Below are positions 25,356-33,754 of a stretch of 64,000 bases of DNA, in pieces. Both the position numbers and the translations under genes were made by a program. The stretch comes from Solitalea koreensis. Lineage in GTDB: Bacteria; Bacteroidota; Bacteroidia; Sphingobacteriales; Sphingobacteriaceae. Each line of letters starts with the position of its first letter. Within the stretch, counting starts at the first letter, position 1. Under the pieces are notes generated by a model. The model did no database searches. It saw only the letters and a program-made list of their open reading frames with translations, and was not told the origin of the DNA. The stretch spans positions 1 to 64,000 of the forward strand of contig NZ_FXSZ01000007.1 of assembly GCF_900182575.1 (NCBI RefSeq), read 5' to 3'.

Positions 25356-25471
25356 CAGAGGCGTTGAGTTTTTTGTGGGGGGCTGTCTTTTCTTTTTTAT
25401 AGATTTTTTGAATCGAACCTTTAAAAGTCTTTATCTTGCTTGATTCTTAAATAAAAGATTTCAAAAACAGT

Positions 25472-26322
25472 ATGCTGAAACACCAATCATTTTTAATCCT
25501 TGCTTTACCGCTAATTACCATTTCATTAAGCGCTTTTAACTACAGCAAACCTGCGGCTGATTTAACAAAACCGATAACTACCACGGTTTGCATTACAAAT
25601 GACTCTCTTGAGGTTATAAACGCCGCCGATGAATTACCTCAGTTTCCCGTGGAGACTCAAAGCTGTTCGATTTTATTAATCAAAATCTTAAAACACCAAC
25701 TGAGGTTCGTCTTAAAAATGTCTCGGGCTACGTAATGATCAAATGTCTTATAGCTGCTGATGGCTCTATCAAAAACGTGGAAGTATTAAAAGGAATTGGA
25801 AGTGGATGTGATGAAGAAGCCCTCCGGATAGTTAACCTTATGCCTAAATGGCAACCGGCTCTGAAAAACGGGAAACCCGTTTCTCTTTATTACAACTTTC
25901 CCATTTCGTTTAAACCTATTGGGGAAGTACATATTATAAGAGCATCCCGCAACCCAGAAAAAACAATCGTAGCAGGATCATCTTCTACAGACAGCCTGAT
26001 AAATAATTCAGATATTTTTTACCATGTTGAAGAATTTCCTGAGTTTCCGGGCGGAATGAAGCAACTTGTTAAGTTTATCGGTAAAACTTTGCGATACCCT
26101 GCATTTGCAAGACGAAATAGAATTCAAGGAAAAGTCATAAGTGATTTTGTAATAACAGAAGACGGTTCTGTATCAGATATAAAAGTATCACAAGGAATTG
26201 ATTCCGATCTTGATGAAGAAGCCCTTCGTGTTATCAGATTAATGCCAAAATGGAATCCAGGGAAACGAGATGGCCAACCTGTAAGGGTTCACTATACCTT
26301 TCCTATTATGTTTAAACTATAG
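25472..26322 (+). pseudogene. Frameshifted secreted protein with two TonB-C-like domains
   Basis: The first frame carries a signal-like start (MLKHQSFLILALPLITISLS) up to ELPQFP. After TTTCCC at 25643-25648 the frame loses one base: the next frame continues RGDSKLFDFINQNL, then YVMIKCLIAADGSI and DEEALRIVNLMPKWQPA, the end of a TonB C-terminal-like domain. A second, complete copy of that domain follows (EFPEFPGGMKQLVKFIGKTL to RVIRLMPKWNPG, then VHYTFPIMFKL). Repaired, the product would have about 283 residues. Such proteins in Bacteroidota are annotated as energy-transducer TonB-like, but this one has no long Pro-rich linker. A one-base sequencing error could explain the break. Confidence 0.75.
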
Positions 26323-26353
26323 GACCCCGAAAGATCCAAAACTGCACTCAGTT

Positions 26354-26430
26354 GTCTTAAGTCTTAGCGATAGCGCGACTTAAGACTGCAAATTAAAATA
26401 GGGTCTCTGACCCGGGATAAAGCATAAAAC
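26354..26430 (+). repeat. Composite hairpin repeat, family A, distant copy
   Basis: A perfect 10-bp stem GTCTTAAGTC (26354-26363) / GACTTAAGAC (26377-26386), 14 bp, then GGGTCTCTGACCC and GGGATAAAGCATAAAAC. The tail resembles those of the copies at 23345 and 23765 for about 30 bp and then diverges. Confidence 0.8.
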
Positions 26431-26435
26431 TACAG

Positions 26436-26468
26436 CAAGGCTGCCTGTAAAAAGGTAGCCTTGTTGTT
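26436..26468 (+). terminator. Terminator behind the TonB-like gene
   Basis: CAAGGCTGCC (26436-26445) pairs with GGTAGCCTTG (26454-26463) through one G-T pair, followed by TTGTTTTTG. Confidence 0.75.
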
Positions 26469-26602
26469 TTTGAGGTAGAGAGTTGCACTTGCAAAGTGTA
26501 AGTCTTGCACAATTCAGTAAGCGTAACTTCATGGTATAAATTAAATAAAACGGAAGTGGTCACCGAAACTTTGAAGCAGAAATCCGTTTATTTGCAGGTT
26601 CT

Positions 26603-27052
26603 ATGGATATCAAACAACAACTTTATATTGCCTGCAAACACTATATTGAACAACGAATAGCCACTATTGAAAAGGCGATTCAATCGGCACGCGAAGCTTC
26701 AACCGATGACACCAAAAGCAGCGCGGGTGACAAATTCGAAACCACCCGTGAAATGATGCAGCAAGAGATTGACAGAAACAGCACCCAATTAACCGAAGCC
26801 TTAAAGCTGAAACAAGTGCTAATGGCCATAAAGCCTGACCATAATTCTACAGTTATTCAGCCCGGAAGTTTAGCCATAACCAATAATGGCGCGTTTTACA
26901 TTGCCATAAGCGCCGGGGCCTTAACCATTAATGGAACTAACTATTTTGCGGTTTCTTCGGCTTCACCTATTGGGCTTTGCTTAATGAAACTGAAAAAGGG
27001 CGACTCTTTTCAGTTTCATGGAAAAGCTTATTCTATTTCAGATGTTTATTAA
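26603..27052 (+). CDS. GreA/GreB-like protein
   Basis: A 149-residue protein. Residues 1-75 are a long helical, probably coiled-coil region (YIEQRIATIEKAIQSAREAS, EMMQQEIDRNSTQLTEALKLKQVLM). Residues 85-149 look like the GreA C-terminal FKBP-like fold (PGSLAITNNGAFYIAIS, ISPIGLCLMKLKKGDSF as SASPIGLCLM, then FHGKAYSISDVY). Gre factors bind RNA polymerase and rescue stalled complexes. The acidic tip of true GreA is not clear here, and this subtype has sometimes been mislabelled as an oxoacyl-ACP synthase, so the role is uncertain. Confidence 0.6.
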   Translation: MDIKQQLYIACKHYIEQRIATIEKAIQSAREASTDDTKSSAGDKFETTREMMQQEIDRNSTQLTEALKLKQVLMAIKPDHNSTVIQPGSLAITNNGAFYIAISAGALTINGTNYFAVSSASPIGLCLMKLKKGDSFQFHGKAYSISDVY

Positions 27053-27086
27053 TGTTTCGCACTACCAAGGGGTCACCCCACTCGAT

Positions 27087-27137
27087 CCAGTCTTCCTTTT
27101 GGAGAGACTGGTGCGACATAATGCATCAAGTATTCAG
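27087..27137 (+). repeat. Hairpin repeat, family B, copy 2
   Basis: A 7-bp stem CCAGTCT (27087-27093) / AGACTGG (27105-27111), loop TCCTTTTGGAG, then TGCGACATAATGCATCAAGT and ATTCAG. The RAYT-type palindrome that ends copy 1 is degraded here. It lies just beyond the stop of the arsC-like gene and may act as its terminator. Confidence 0.75.
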
Positions 27138-27144
27138 TATAACA

Positions 27145-27498
27145 TTACTTCAACTCCTGTATCATTTCTTCAACCACTCTGGGATTATTTCCAACAAATA
27201 TTTTATCTCCGGCGACCACGACCGGGCGCTTTAAAAAAGTATATTCTTGTAAAATGAAATCACGATAGTCTTTCTCGGTAAGCGACCGCTCATGTAGGCC
27301 CATTGGTCTGAATTTCTGCGATCTGCGGCTAAAAAGCTCTTCATAGCTTCCTGCCAAACGTTTCATTTCATCGATCTGTTCGGGAGTAATCGCTTGTGTT
27401 TTAATGTCCTGCTTTTCAAAGGTTATTCCTGCTGCTTCCGCTTGTTTAATAATTTTTTGACAGGTGCTGCAAGTGGTAAGGTGATAAATTTTCGCCAT
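27145..27498 (-). CDS. ArsC/Spx-family thioredoxin-fold protein
   Basis: A 117-residue protein of the arsenate-reductase family. It has a redox CxxC pair, C10 and C13, in HLTTCSTCQKII, with the family body FEKQDIKTQAITPEQIDEM and KRPVVVAGDKIFVGNNP. The canonical ArsC Arg set is not obvious, and CxxC at this place is more like Spx or YffB-type proteins. A true arsenate-reductase role is therefore uncertain, and no ars genes lie nearby. Confidence 0.8.
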   Translation of the reverse strand: MAKIYHLTTCSTCQKIIKQAEAAGITFEKQDIKTQAITPEQIDEMKRLAGSYEELFSRRSQKFRPMGLHERSLTEKDYRDFILQEYTFLKRPVVVAGDKIFVGNNPRVVEEMIQELK

Positions 27499-27611
27499 TT
27501 ATGTTAGAAAAAGATAAAGTTGAAAGAATAAGTATAAGGCAAATTTGCTAGTTCTAAAGCATATTTGAAATTATTTTACTTTAATATTTCAGCCTAAACG
27601 GAATCGAAACC

Positions 27612-28415
27612 TTAAATATGATAAGCCAATAATGGTACATGGATGTGTTCCGCCAGTTTTTTAGTTAAACTAGGGGTGAATACTTTTTCAAGCAAATTGC
27701 GTTTGTGAGCAATTACAGTGAGTAAGTCAACTTCATTGTTTTCAAGATATCCAATTAACCCTGCTGAAACACTTGGAGCATTCCTGACTACAATGCGCGA
27801 ATGTTGCGATTGCGAAACAATGTTCAGCTCATTCAAAAGTCCTTCGTCTTCATCATGGGTATTGATCTTAAGCACTGTAACCTCTGCATCTAATTTTTTT
27901 GCATACTCAATGGTTTGATTCAGAAATTCGGCTTCCGGGGATCTGAACTGGGTTGCAAAGACAATCTTTTTTATTGGTTTTACTTCTGTTTTTTGCGGAA
28001 CAACCAATACAGGACAATGGACACTGTCCATTACCCAAGAAGCATTGCTGCCAAGTAATTTCTCAATGATGTCACTGGTGCCTCGGGTACCCATTACTAC
28101 CATATCCACTTTGTTTTCTTTTATAACCGTTTCAATTTCTCCTGCTATTGAAAATCCACGGAGTACGGTTGCGTCTACTTGTATTCCTTGGTTTTCCAAG
28201 TCTTCTTTAAGCTTGGCAATATGCTCTTTTGAACTTTGTTCTTGTTGGTCCAAGATGTCAACCACAAGTTCAGGCGGCATGTTTGGGTCAGAAACCGTTT
28301 GATTGATGTGCAGCAGTTTTATTTTGTAGTTGTTCAGGAGGGCAAAATCTGTTGCATACTTAATAGCTTTCGAGGCAGCTTCTGAGAAATCAGTTGGAAC
28401 CAGTAATGTTTTCAT
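27612..28415 (-). CDS. Tandem universal stress protein
   Basis: A 267-residue cytoplasmic protein made of two UspA domains (about 1-145 and 150-267). The first keeps the ATP-binding glycine motif (VVMGTRGTSDIIEKLLGSNASWVM). The second has VDLLTVIAHKRNLLEKVFTPSL in its place, without the glycines, and is probably non-binding. Such tandem proteins support survival in stress or stasis. It is a single gene. Confidence 0.92.
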   Translation of the reverse strand: MKTLLVPTDFSEAASKAIKYATDFALLNNYKIKLLHINQTVSDPNMPPELVVDILDQQEQSSKEHIAKLKEDLENQGIQVDATVLRGFSIAGEIETVIKENKVDMVVMGTRGTSDIIEKLLGSNASWVMDSVHCPVLVVPQKTEVKPIKKIVFATQFRSPEAEFLNQTIEYAKKLDAEVTVLKINTHDEDEGLLNELNIVSQSQHSRIVVRNAPSVSAGLIGYLENNEVDLLTVIAHKRNLLEKVFTPSLTKKLAEHIHVPLLAYHI

Positions 28416-28484
28416 GACAGAGTAGTTTTCTATATAAAGATAACGTAAACTGGGCTTAAAAGTTCCCTTTAGAAGATTTGGGAA

Positions 28485-28799
28485 TTACTTTTTTTGCTCT
28501 TGTTCTTCGGGTATAATGATGAAAATGTCTTCGCCGTCTTTTTTCATGAGGTATTTTTCGCGGGCAAATTTTTCAAGTTGTTGAGGATCAGTAGAAAGTT
28601 CATTGAGGTCTTTTTTAACCTTAATGATTTCTTCTTTATAATAATTCTGATCGGTTTTAAGCTGAGCTAGCTTTTGACGGTATTGATATTGTGATAATAA
28701 ATCGTTGCGATCCAAGAAAAGCATCCAGATAAAAAATACGATAAGCGTGAGGTAGTATTTGTTTCTGAAAATGGATACAAGTTTTTTCATGTTCTTCAT
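28485..28799 (-). CDS. FtsB/DivIC-family septum formation protein
   Basis: A 104-residue bitopic membrane protein. A short basic cytoplasmic start is followed by one helix (YYLTLIVFFIWMLFLD, about 15-32), a coiled coil (about 35-75) and the family motif LEKFAREKYLMKKDGEDIFII. It bridges cell-division proteins (FtsQ/FtsL-type partners) in the periplasm. Translation may start at the first ATG or at the ATG three codons later (28790). It lies just downstream of enolase, as is frequent in Bacteroidota. Confidence 0.88.
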   Translation of the reverse strand: MKNMKKLVSIFRNKYYLTLIVFFIWMLFLDRNDLLSQYQYRQKLAQLKTDQNYYKEEIIKVKKDLNELSTDPQQLEKFAREKYLMKKDGEDIFIIIPEEQEQKK

Positions 28800-28932
28800 G
28801 CTAATTATCAGTCGATTAAATTCTTGTGTGAATTCTAATCAACCACAGCCAAATTTAACCAGAAGATCGGGATAAACAAATGGCTTTTAACGCCAGGAAG
28901 TAAGAAGTAGAAAGCGTGTTTTTGGGAAATTA

Positions 28933-28960
28933 GAACAGCCTGAAGATGTTCAGGCTGTTC
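28933..28960 (-). terminator. Hairpin behind enolase
   Basis: Perfect 12-bp arms GAACAGCCTGAA (28933-28944) / TTCAGGCTGTTC (28949-28960) with a 4-nt loop. On the minus strand there is only a weak T-run, so it may attenuate rather than stop transcription into ftsB. Confidence 0.7.
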
Positions 28961-28988
28961 TATAAACTAATGACTATTAATTTATTAA

Positions 28989-30284
28989 CTATTTCTTAGC
29001 GTATTTGAAATTTTTACCCAAGAAACGTGCGGTATCGCCAAGTTCTTCTTCAATACGAATCAACTGATTGTATTTTGCAATCCGGTCAGAACGTGAAGCT
29101 GAACCGGTTTTAATTTGACCGCAATTTAATGCTACGGCAAGGTCGGCAATGGTGTAATCTTCAGTTTCGCCAGAACGATGACTCATTACAGACGTATAGC
29201 CTGCATTTTGAGCCATAGTAACTGCATTGATAGTCTCGGTTAATGAACCAATTTGATTCACTTTTACCAAAATTGAGTTTGCAATTCCTTTTTCAATACC
29301 GGTTGATAAACGCGTTACATTGGTAACGAATAAATCATCACCCACTAATTGGCATTTATCACCAATTGCTTCTGTAAGTTTTTTCCATCCATTCCAATCA
29401 TCTTCTGCCAAACCATCTTCAATTGAAATAATTGGATATTTTTCAACCCATGATTTCCAGTATTCAACCATTTCATCGCTAGTGAATACTTTGTCAGGGT
29501 TTGATTTGTAGAACTTGTAAGTATTGGTGTTAGCATCATACATTTCAGAAGCCGCAGCATCCATCGCAATGTAAATATCTGATCCAGCTTTGTAACCAGC
29601 AGCCTCAATGGCCATTAATACGGTTTCAATAGCTTCTTCATTTGAACCAATGTTTGGTGCAAAACCGCCTTCGTCACCTACGTTAGTTGAATAGCCTTTT
29701 TTCTTTAAAACTGCTTTCAAATGATGGAAAACTTCAGTACCCATGCGTAATGCTTCTGAGAATGAAGAAGCTCCCACAGGCATTACCATGAATTCCTGAA
29801 AGTCAATTTTATTATCAGCATGAGCACCGCCGTTAACGATGTTCATCATTGGGATAGGTAAAGTGTTAGCATTTACGCCACCAATGTAACGATATAATGG
29901 TTGACGTGATTCTTGTGCTGCTGCTTTTGCTACTGCCAAAGAAACACCCAATATAGCATTTGCTCCAATGTTTGCTTTGTTTTCAGTGCCATCCACTTCA
30001 ATCATAATTTTGTCGATGACGTTTTGTTCAAACACATCCACTCCGCGTAAAGCTTCAGCTAATTTATCATTAACATTTGCAACCGCTTTTAAAACGCCTT
30101 TGCCCATGTATACTTTTTTGTCGTCATCACGTAATTCAACTGCCTCATGTGTGCCTGTAGAAGCACCCGAAGGTACTGCTGCTCTGCCTATAATACCATT
30201 TTCAGTAATTACATCCACCTCAACAGTAGGATTTCCTCTCGAGTCGAGGATTTGTCTTGCTTTAACGTCTAAGATTAAGCTCAT
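28989..30284 (-). CDS. eno: Enolase
   Basis: Glycolytic enzyme converting 2-phosphoglycerate to phosphoenolpyruvate. The 431-residue protein shows all family marks: ARQILDSRGNPTVEVDV, GASTG, catalytic Glu region, metal ligands in AMDAAASE, SIEDGL and GDDLFVTN, the catalytic Lys region ILVKVNQIGSL and the signature MSHRSGETED. It is likely the first gene of a short unit with the ftsB-like gene. The 377 bp up to the divergent propeller gene hold promoters only (TACCTTCG at 30411-30418 on the minus strand as a near-consensus -7 box). Confidence 0.97.
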   Translation of the reverse strand: MSLILDVKARQILDSRGNPTVEVDVITENGIIGRAAVPSGASTGTHEAVELRDDDKKVYMGKGVLKAVANVNDKLAEALRGVDVFEQNVIDKIMIEVDGTENKANIGANAILGVSLAVAKAAAQESRQPLYRYIGGVNANTLPIPMMNIVNGGAHADNKIDFQEFMVMPVGASSFSEALRMGTEVFHHLKAVLKKKGYSTNVGDEGGFAPNIGSNEEAIETVLMAIEAAGYKAGSDIYIAMDAAASEMYDANTNTYKFYKSNPDKVFTSDEMVEYWKSWVEKYPIISIEDGLAEDDWNGWKKLTEAIGDKCQLVGDDLFVTNVTRLSTGIEKGIANSILVKVNQIGSLTETINAVTMAQNAGYTSVMSHRSGETEDYTIADLAVALNCGQIKTGSASRSDRIAKYNQLIRIEEELGDTARFLGKNFKYAKK

Positions 30285-30624
30285 ACTTATTTAGTTAGGT
30301 TTTTTTAATGTTTCGTAAAGGAATTTGTAATGGGGGTGCTTATTTGTAATTCGTCAGTTATTAAAACTATCCTTACTAGAGTAAAAGCCTGCGAAGGTCA
30401 AAAAGCGTTCCGAAGGTAGGGAATTTTCACTGAAAGGACAAAGAATAATCACTATTGTGATTTTAATATTTTGCTACAGATTAGCGTATTTATTGTATTT
30501 TTTATCAAAAAAGTTAATCATTTTTAATAATTACATATAATAAGGCGGTTTTTTCAAGGTTTTAGGCGAGATATTAACTGTTTTTCAAATTAGCCTAATT
30601 CCTGGCCTTTTTGAAGGTGAATCT

Positions 30625-30657
30625 TTTGTTATTATGAAAAAATTTGAAGTATTTTAG
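30625..30657 (+). promoter_or_regulatory. Likely promoter of the GH43-like gene
   Basis: TTTG at 30625-30628 and TATTTTAG at 30650-30657 are 21 bp apart, close to the Bacteroidota -33/-7 layout (TTTG, TAnnTTTG with one mismatch). This leaves almost no leader before the ATG at 30662. Confidence 0.35.
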
Positions 30658-30661
30658 CCGT

Positions 30662-31831
30662 ATGAAATTCAAATTATATCTGTCGTGTTTTCTCTTTGTT
30701 TTTGTTTCGAGTTGTTTTTCAACGAATTGTCATGCTCAAGATAACCTGGACTTTCAGAAATTAATAAAAGAGGTAGACTCCTCGAATATCTTTTATTCAA
30801 ATGAGCATTACACCTGGTGCAGCAGTGTAATTAAGGGAGAAGATGGTAAATACCATATGTTCTATTCTCGTTGGAGCCACGGAAAAAGAACCTTAGATGA
30901 TGACTCGATGAATTATATATTCAACGGTTTTAAAGGTTGGTGTAAATACTCCGAAATAGCGCATGCCGTTTCAGATCATCTGACCGGTCCGTACCATCAT
31001 ACTTCAACGGTATTAAAGGGTGATGGTAATCCAGCTCATTGGGATCGCTTCACCATGCACAACCCGCAAATTCGAAAATTTGGAGCATACTATTACTTGT
31101 ATTACATCAGTAATTCATATGATCCTTCTTTTAAGGTAAAAGATGATTCAAGAATGACTGCTGATTGGAAGCACTGGCTCAAGTATAACTGTACTCAGGC
31201 AATAGGAGTGGTCAAAGCCAAGAGTATTAAAGATTTGTTGAATGGCAATTATGAAAAGCCTGAACAGCCTTTAATGAAGCCCGATAATGTAAATACTTTT
31301 GAAGTGACTACTAACCCAACGGTAACGCAAGGGCCTGACAAGAGGTTTTATATGATGTACAAATCAAGGAAACCGAATGTTGGCAATATGACATTTTACA
31401 TGGCCGTTAGTAATAAGCCGGATGGCCCTTATACCTTGTTGGGAGAAGTGTTTACCTCGGCAGAAATGGCATGTGAAGATCCTTGTATGTGGTATGATAA
31501 AACAAGAAAACAATTCTATGTAGCTGCAAAATATTATTCACACAGTAAAAAATTAGTTCCTCAATTTGGAGCGCTTGCTTTGCTTACTTCTGATGATGGA
31601 TTGAATTGGAAACCGGCAGCGCATCCGCTCATCTCATTGAAGGAACTAAAAATGAAAAACGGGAACAAAGTGGAGTTGGCTCATCTGGAGCGCCCTTTTG
31701 TAGTTACTGATAACAAGGGAAAACCGATTGCCTTATTTGCTGCCGCATCAATAAATGAGCCGACACAAGGCGATTTGGAGCATCCTGCATTCAATAATAA
31801 TTCCTTTAATGTCTGTTTCCCGTTAAAATAG
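30662..31831 (+). CDS. GH43-like five-bladed propeller glycosidase, secreted
   Basis: A 389-residue exported protein with the repeated blade pattern of five-bladed beta-propeller glycoside hydrolases: WCSSVIKGEDGKYHMFYSRWS, MHNPQIRKFGAYYYLYYIS, TTNPTVTQGPDKRFYMMYKSR and CEDPCMWYDKTRKQFYVAAKYY. The leader has a possible lipobox (VSSC, C18) or a normal cleavage after CHA. Homologues are usually annotated only as glycoside hydrolase or sucrase; substrate is unknown. The ATG at 30662 is preferred to an upstream TTG at 30644. A convergent AraC regulator may control it. Confidence 0.75.
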   Translation: MKFKLYLSCFLFVFVSSCFSTNCHAQDNLDFQKLIKEVDSSNIFYSNEHYTWCSSVIKGEDGKYHMFYSRWSHGKRTLDDDSMNYIFNGFKGWCKYSEIAHAVSDHLTGPYHHTSTVLKGDGNPAHWDRFTMHNPQIRKFGAYYYLYYISNSYDPSFKVKDDSRMTADWKHWLKYNCTQAIGVVKAKSIKDLLNGNYEKPEQPLMKPDNVNTFEVTTNPTVTQGPDKRFYMMYKSRKPNVGNMTFYMAVSNKPDGPYTLLGEVFTSAEMACEDPCMWYDKTRKQFYVAAKYYSHSKKLVPQFGALALLTSDDGLNWKPAAHPLISLKELKMKNGNKVELAHLERPFVVTDNKGKPIALFAAASINEPTQGDLEHPAFNNNSFNVCFPLK

Positions 31832-31994
31832 GAAGCGTGAAATTAACAGTTGTTATAAAGTGTATTGCAAAGAGGCTGTCTCAAAAGCAAAATTTCCATA
31901 TTTTTTGTTATGATATTTATAATTAAATATTAAATAAATGAATTTTTGTTATTTTATTTAACCTAAATGCCTGTATTTTGAAAATTTTAATAAC

Positions 31995-32035
31995 AAAAAA
32001 GAGGCTGTCTCGACTTTTGAGACAGCCTCTTTTTT
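31995..32035. terminator. Bidirectional GAGGCTGTCTC terminator
   Basis: A perfect 17-bp inverted repeat, A6-GAGGCTGTCTC (31995-32011) and its complement (32019-32035), with a 7-nt loop, between convergent genes. A second partial copy, AGAGGCTGTCTCAAAAG, stands at 31871-31887 without a partner arm. Confidence 0.92.
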
Positions 32036-32048
32036 GATGTATGGAGCC

Positions 32049-33017
32049 TTAATTGTTGATTAGGGCTTCATCTTTAAATTTCTTATGAATTGTCTTCTTG
32101 TACTCCAATGGTGAACTGCCGGTGATTTTCTTAAATATCCTTGAGAAGTTATAAGGGTCGTCATACCCGATTTTTTCAGCCACTTCTTTAACAATTAAAT
32201 TGCTTTGAGTAAGCAGCTGACAGGCATAACGGATTTTTATTCTGATAAAAAAGTCGATTGGTGAGAGGCCGGTTTTTTTCTTAAATAATGCAGAATAATG
32301 AGAAGCTGAAAAGTTGAATTCTTTCGCGATTTCTTCTGCGGAAAGTCGCCTATGAATGTTTGTTTTCATGAAAGTAATGGATTGCTCTAATGGATCAACT
32401 TTTTTAGATTCCTTTATTGTGTATTTGGCTTTAGTTGGAAATAAGAAAAATGAAATAAATCTGTACAAGCTGAGATTCGCATAATTCATATTATCCGTAC
32501 TGAAGCCATCCAGGATGCTACTGTACATTTCTTGCCATAATTCTATTGTTTTTTCATTATAAGGCAAGTCAGTGGGGATAGAAAATCTGTCAAGGTTTAA
32601 GTCAGCTTTCAGGTCTTCGATATTCTTGCCGGTAAAATGCACCCAGTAAATTGTCCATGGGTCGTCAATGTCAGATTGGTAACAGTGAAATTGATGAGGG
32701 GTTAATAATATAAACTGGTTGGGTTTAACGGTAAAGGATCCTTGTTCGCAAGTGTAATGTCCTTTTCCGTTCAGGCAATAAATTAAAATATAATCGTTGC
32801 ATCCATTTTCTCTCCTCCTGTAATGGAATTGCGCATTTGGGTAATAACCAATATGGGTAATATAAAACAGATTTAGATGTCGGGCCAAGGCCGATTCAGG
32901 AATGTCAATTTGCTGTGCTCCAACAAAGCCATCTATTTGTCTTTTGATTTTAGCATTAGGAGCGCTTTCATCAAAGCTTAAATTTTTTAATGTTTCTTCG
33001 TTAGGTTTTTCCATCAA
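32049..33017 (-). CDS. AraC-family transcriptional regulator
   Basis: A 322-residue regulator. The N-terminal 190 residues form a cupin-like sensor domain (YILIYCLNGKGHYTCEQGSFTVKPNQFILLTPHQFHCYQ), suited to binding a sugar. The C-terminal 100 residues hold two helix-turn-helix units (LSAEEIAKEFNFSASHYSALFKKKTGLSPIDFF and LIVKEVAEKIGYDDPYNFSRIFKKITGSSPLEYKK). It resembles sugar-responsive AraC/RhaR types. The neighbouring propeller-glycosidase gene is a plausible target. Confidence 0.92.
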   Translation of the reverse strand: MMEKPNEETLKNLSFDESAPNAKIKRQIDGFVGAQQIDIPESALARHLNLFYITHIGYYPNAQFHYRRRENGCNDYILIYCLNGKGHYTCEQGSFTVKPNQFILLTPHQFHCYQSDIDDPWTIYWVHFTGKNIEDLKADLNLDRFSIPTDLPYNEKTIELWQEMYSSILDGFSTDNMNYANLSLYRFISFFLFPTKAKYTIKESKKVDPLEQSITFMKTNIHRRLSAEEIAKEFNFSASHYSALFKKKTGLSPIDFFIRIKIRYACQLLTQSNLIVKEVAEKIGYDDPYNFSRIFKKITGSSPLEYKKTIHKKFKDEALINN

Positions 33018-33101
33018 TTGTATGTTGTCTAGTAATCCTTCCCCAAATTCATTTTAAATCCATTTCTGGTTAATTCCGAATTCAATTAGGTTACCACTAA
33101 A

Positions 33102-33128
33102 TACTGGTTTTTCCCTTGAAAACCAGTA
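33102..33128. promoter_or_regulatory. Hairpin upstream of the AraC gene
   Basis: TACTGGTTTT (33102-33111) / AAAACCAGTA (33119-33128) form a perfect 10-bp stem about 85 bp before the AraC start codon, in its likely leader or promoter zone. It may be an operator or RNA stem. The remaining 33129-33679 stretch has no convincing gene apart from the duplication at 33403-33512. Confidence 0.5.
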
Positions 33129-33402
33129 GGATCCATTACTACAATAGCACTACAGTACCTGTTTTTGACCCTTATTTCATTACTACAAATTGTTTAAAGT
33201 CAAAAAATACGGGTAAGCAGTAGGGTATTGTGGTTAAAAGAGTTGAATCGTAGCGTTAAATTCGTTCAAGATCAAATAAACCAACTTTAAAAGATTAAGC
33301 GTGGTTAACGCTAGTAATACTATCCTGAATTTTAGCGTTTATCCTGTCTGATAATGTTTACATACAAATAGAGTTGAAAGTATTAACTAAAGCAATGTTG
33401 TA

Positions 33403-33512
33403 GTTGAATATGCTATCATTTTAATGAAATTATCCATCAATGTAATGGGTGGCTAATGTTGAATTTGCTATTGTTTTAATAGGATTGTCTATTGTAATTG
33501 GATGGAGAGCCG
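33403..33512. repeat. Diverged 55-bp tandem duplication
   Basis: Two adjacent 55-bp units (33403-33457 and 33458-33512) share the skeleton GTTGAATnTGCTATnnTTTTAAT and a GTAATnGG segment. They lie in non-coding DNA between the AraC and carA genes. Read in frame, each unit gives a short hydrophobic stretch, so a decayed membrane gene cannot be excluded. Confidence 0.6.
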
Positions 33513-33679
33513 ATATTTTTTATTATTCCTAATGCTTTGGTTTGACGGCAACCGGTTTTGATTCTGGCTTGCTGAATGGGAACTTTGAATGGATGGCTGC
33601 TTTAATCGCGTTTATGTAGATGGCGGATATGTGCACTTAGATAGGGCGATAAGTATGTCTTAACTCCTTTTACAGGGAA

Positions 33680-33731
33680 CACGATATAAAAAAGGCAGGA
33701 TTGGTACCAATCCTGCCTTTTTTATATCGTG
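33680..33731. terminator. 52-bp perfect palindrome, terminator behind carA
   Basis: Two exact 26-bp arms meet without any loop at the GGTACC centre (33703-33708). An A6/T6 pair inside the arms provides the T-run. It stands 24 bp beyond the carA stop codon. Confidence 0.9.
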
Positions 33732-33754
33732 AATTTTTATTCTTTTATCTTGTT

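Noticed and set aside
33535..33630. Frame reading TATGFDSGLLNGNFEWMAALIAFM
   Set aside because: No start codon and only about 27 codons long; kept only as a remark on possible gene decay in this gap.
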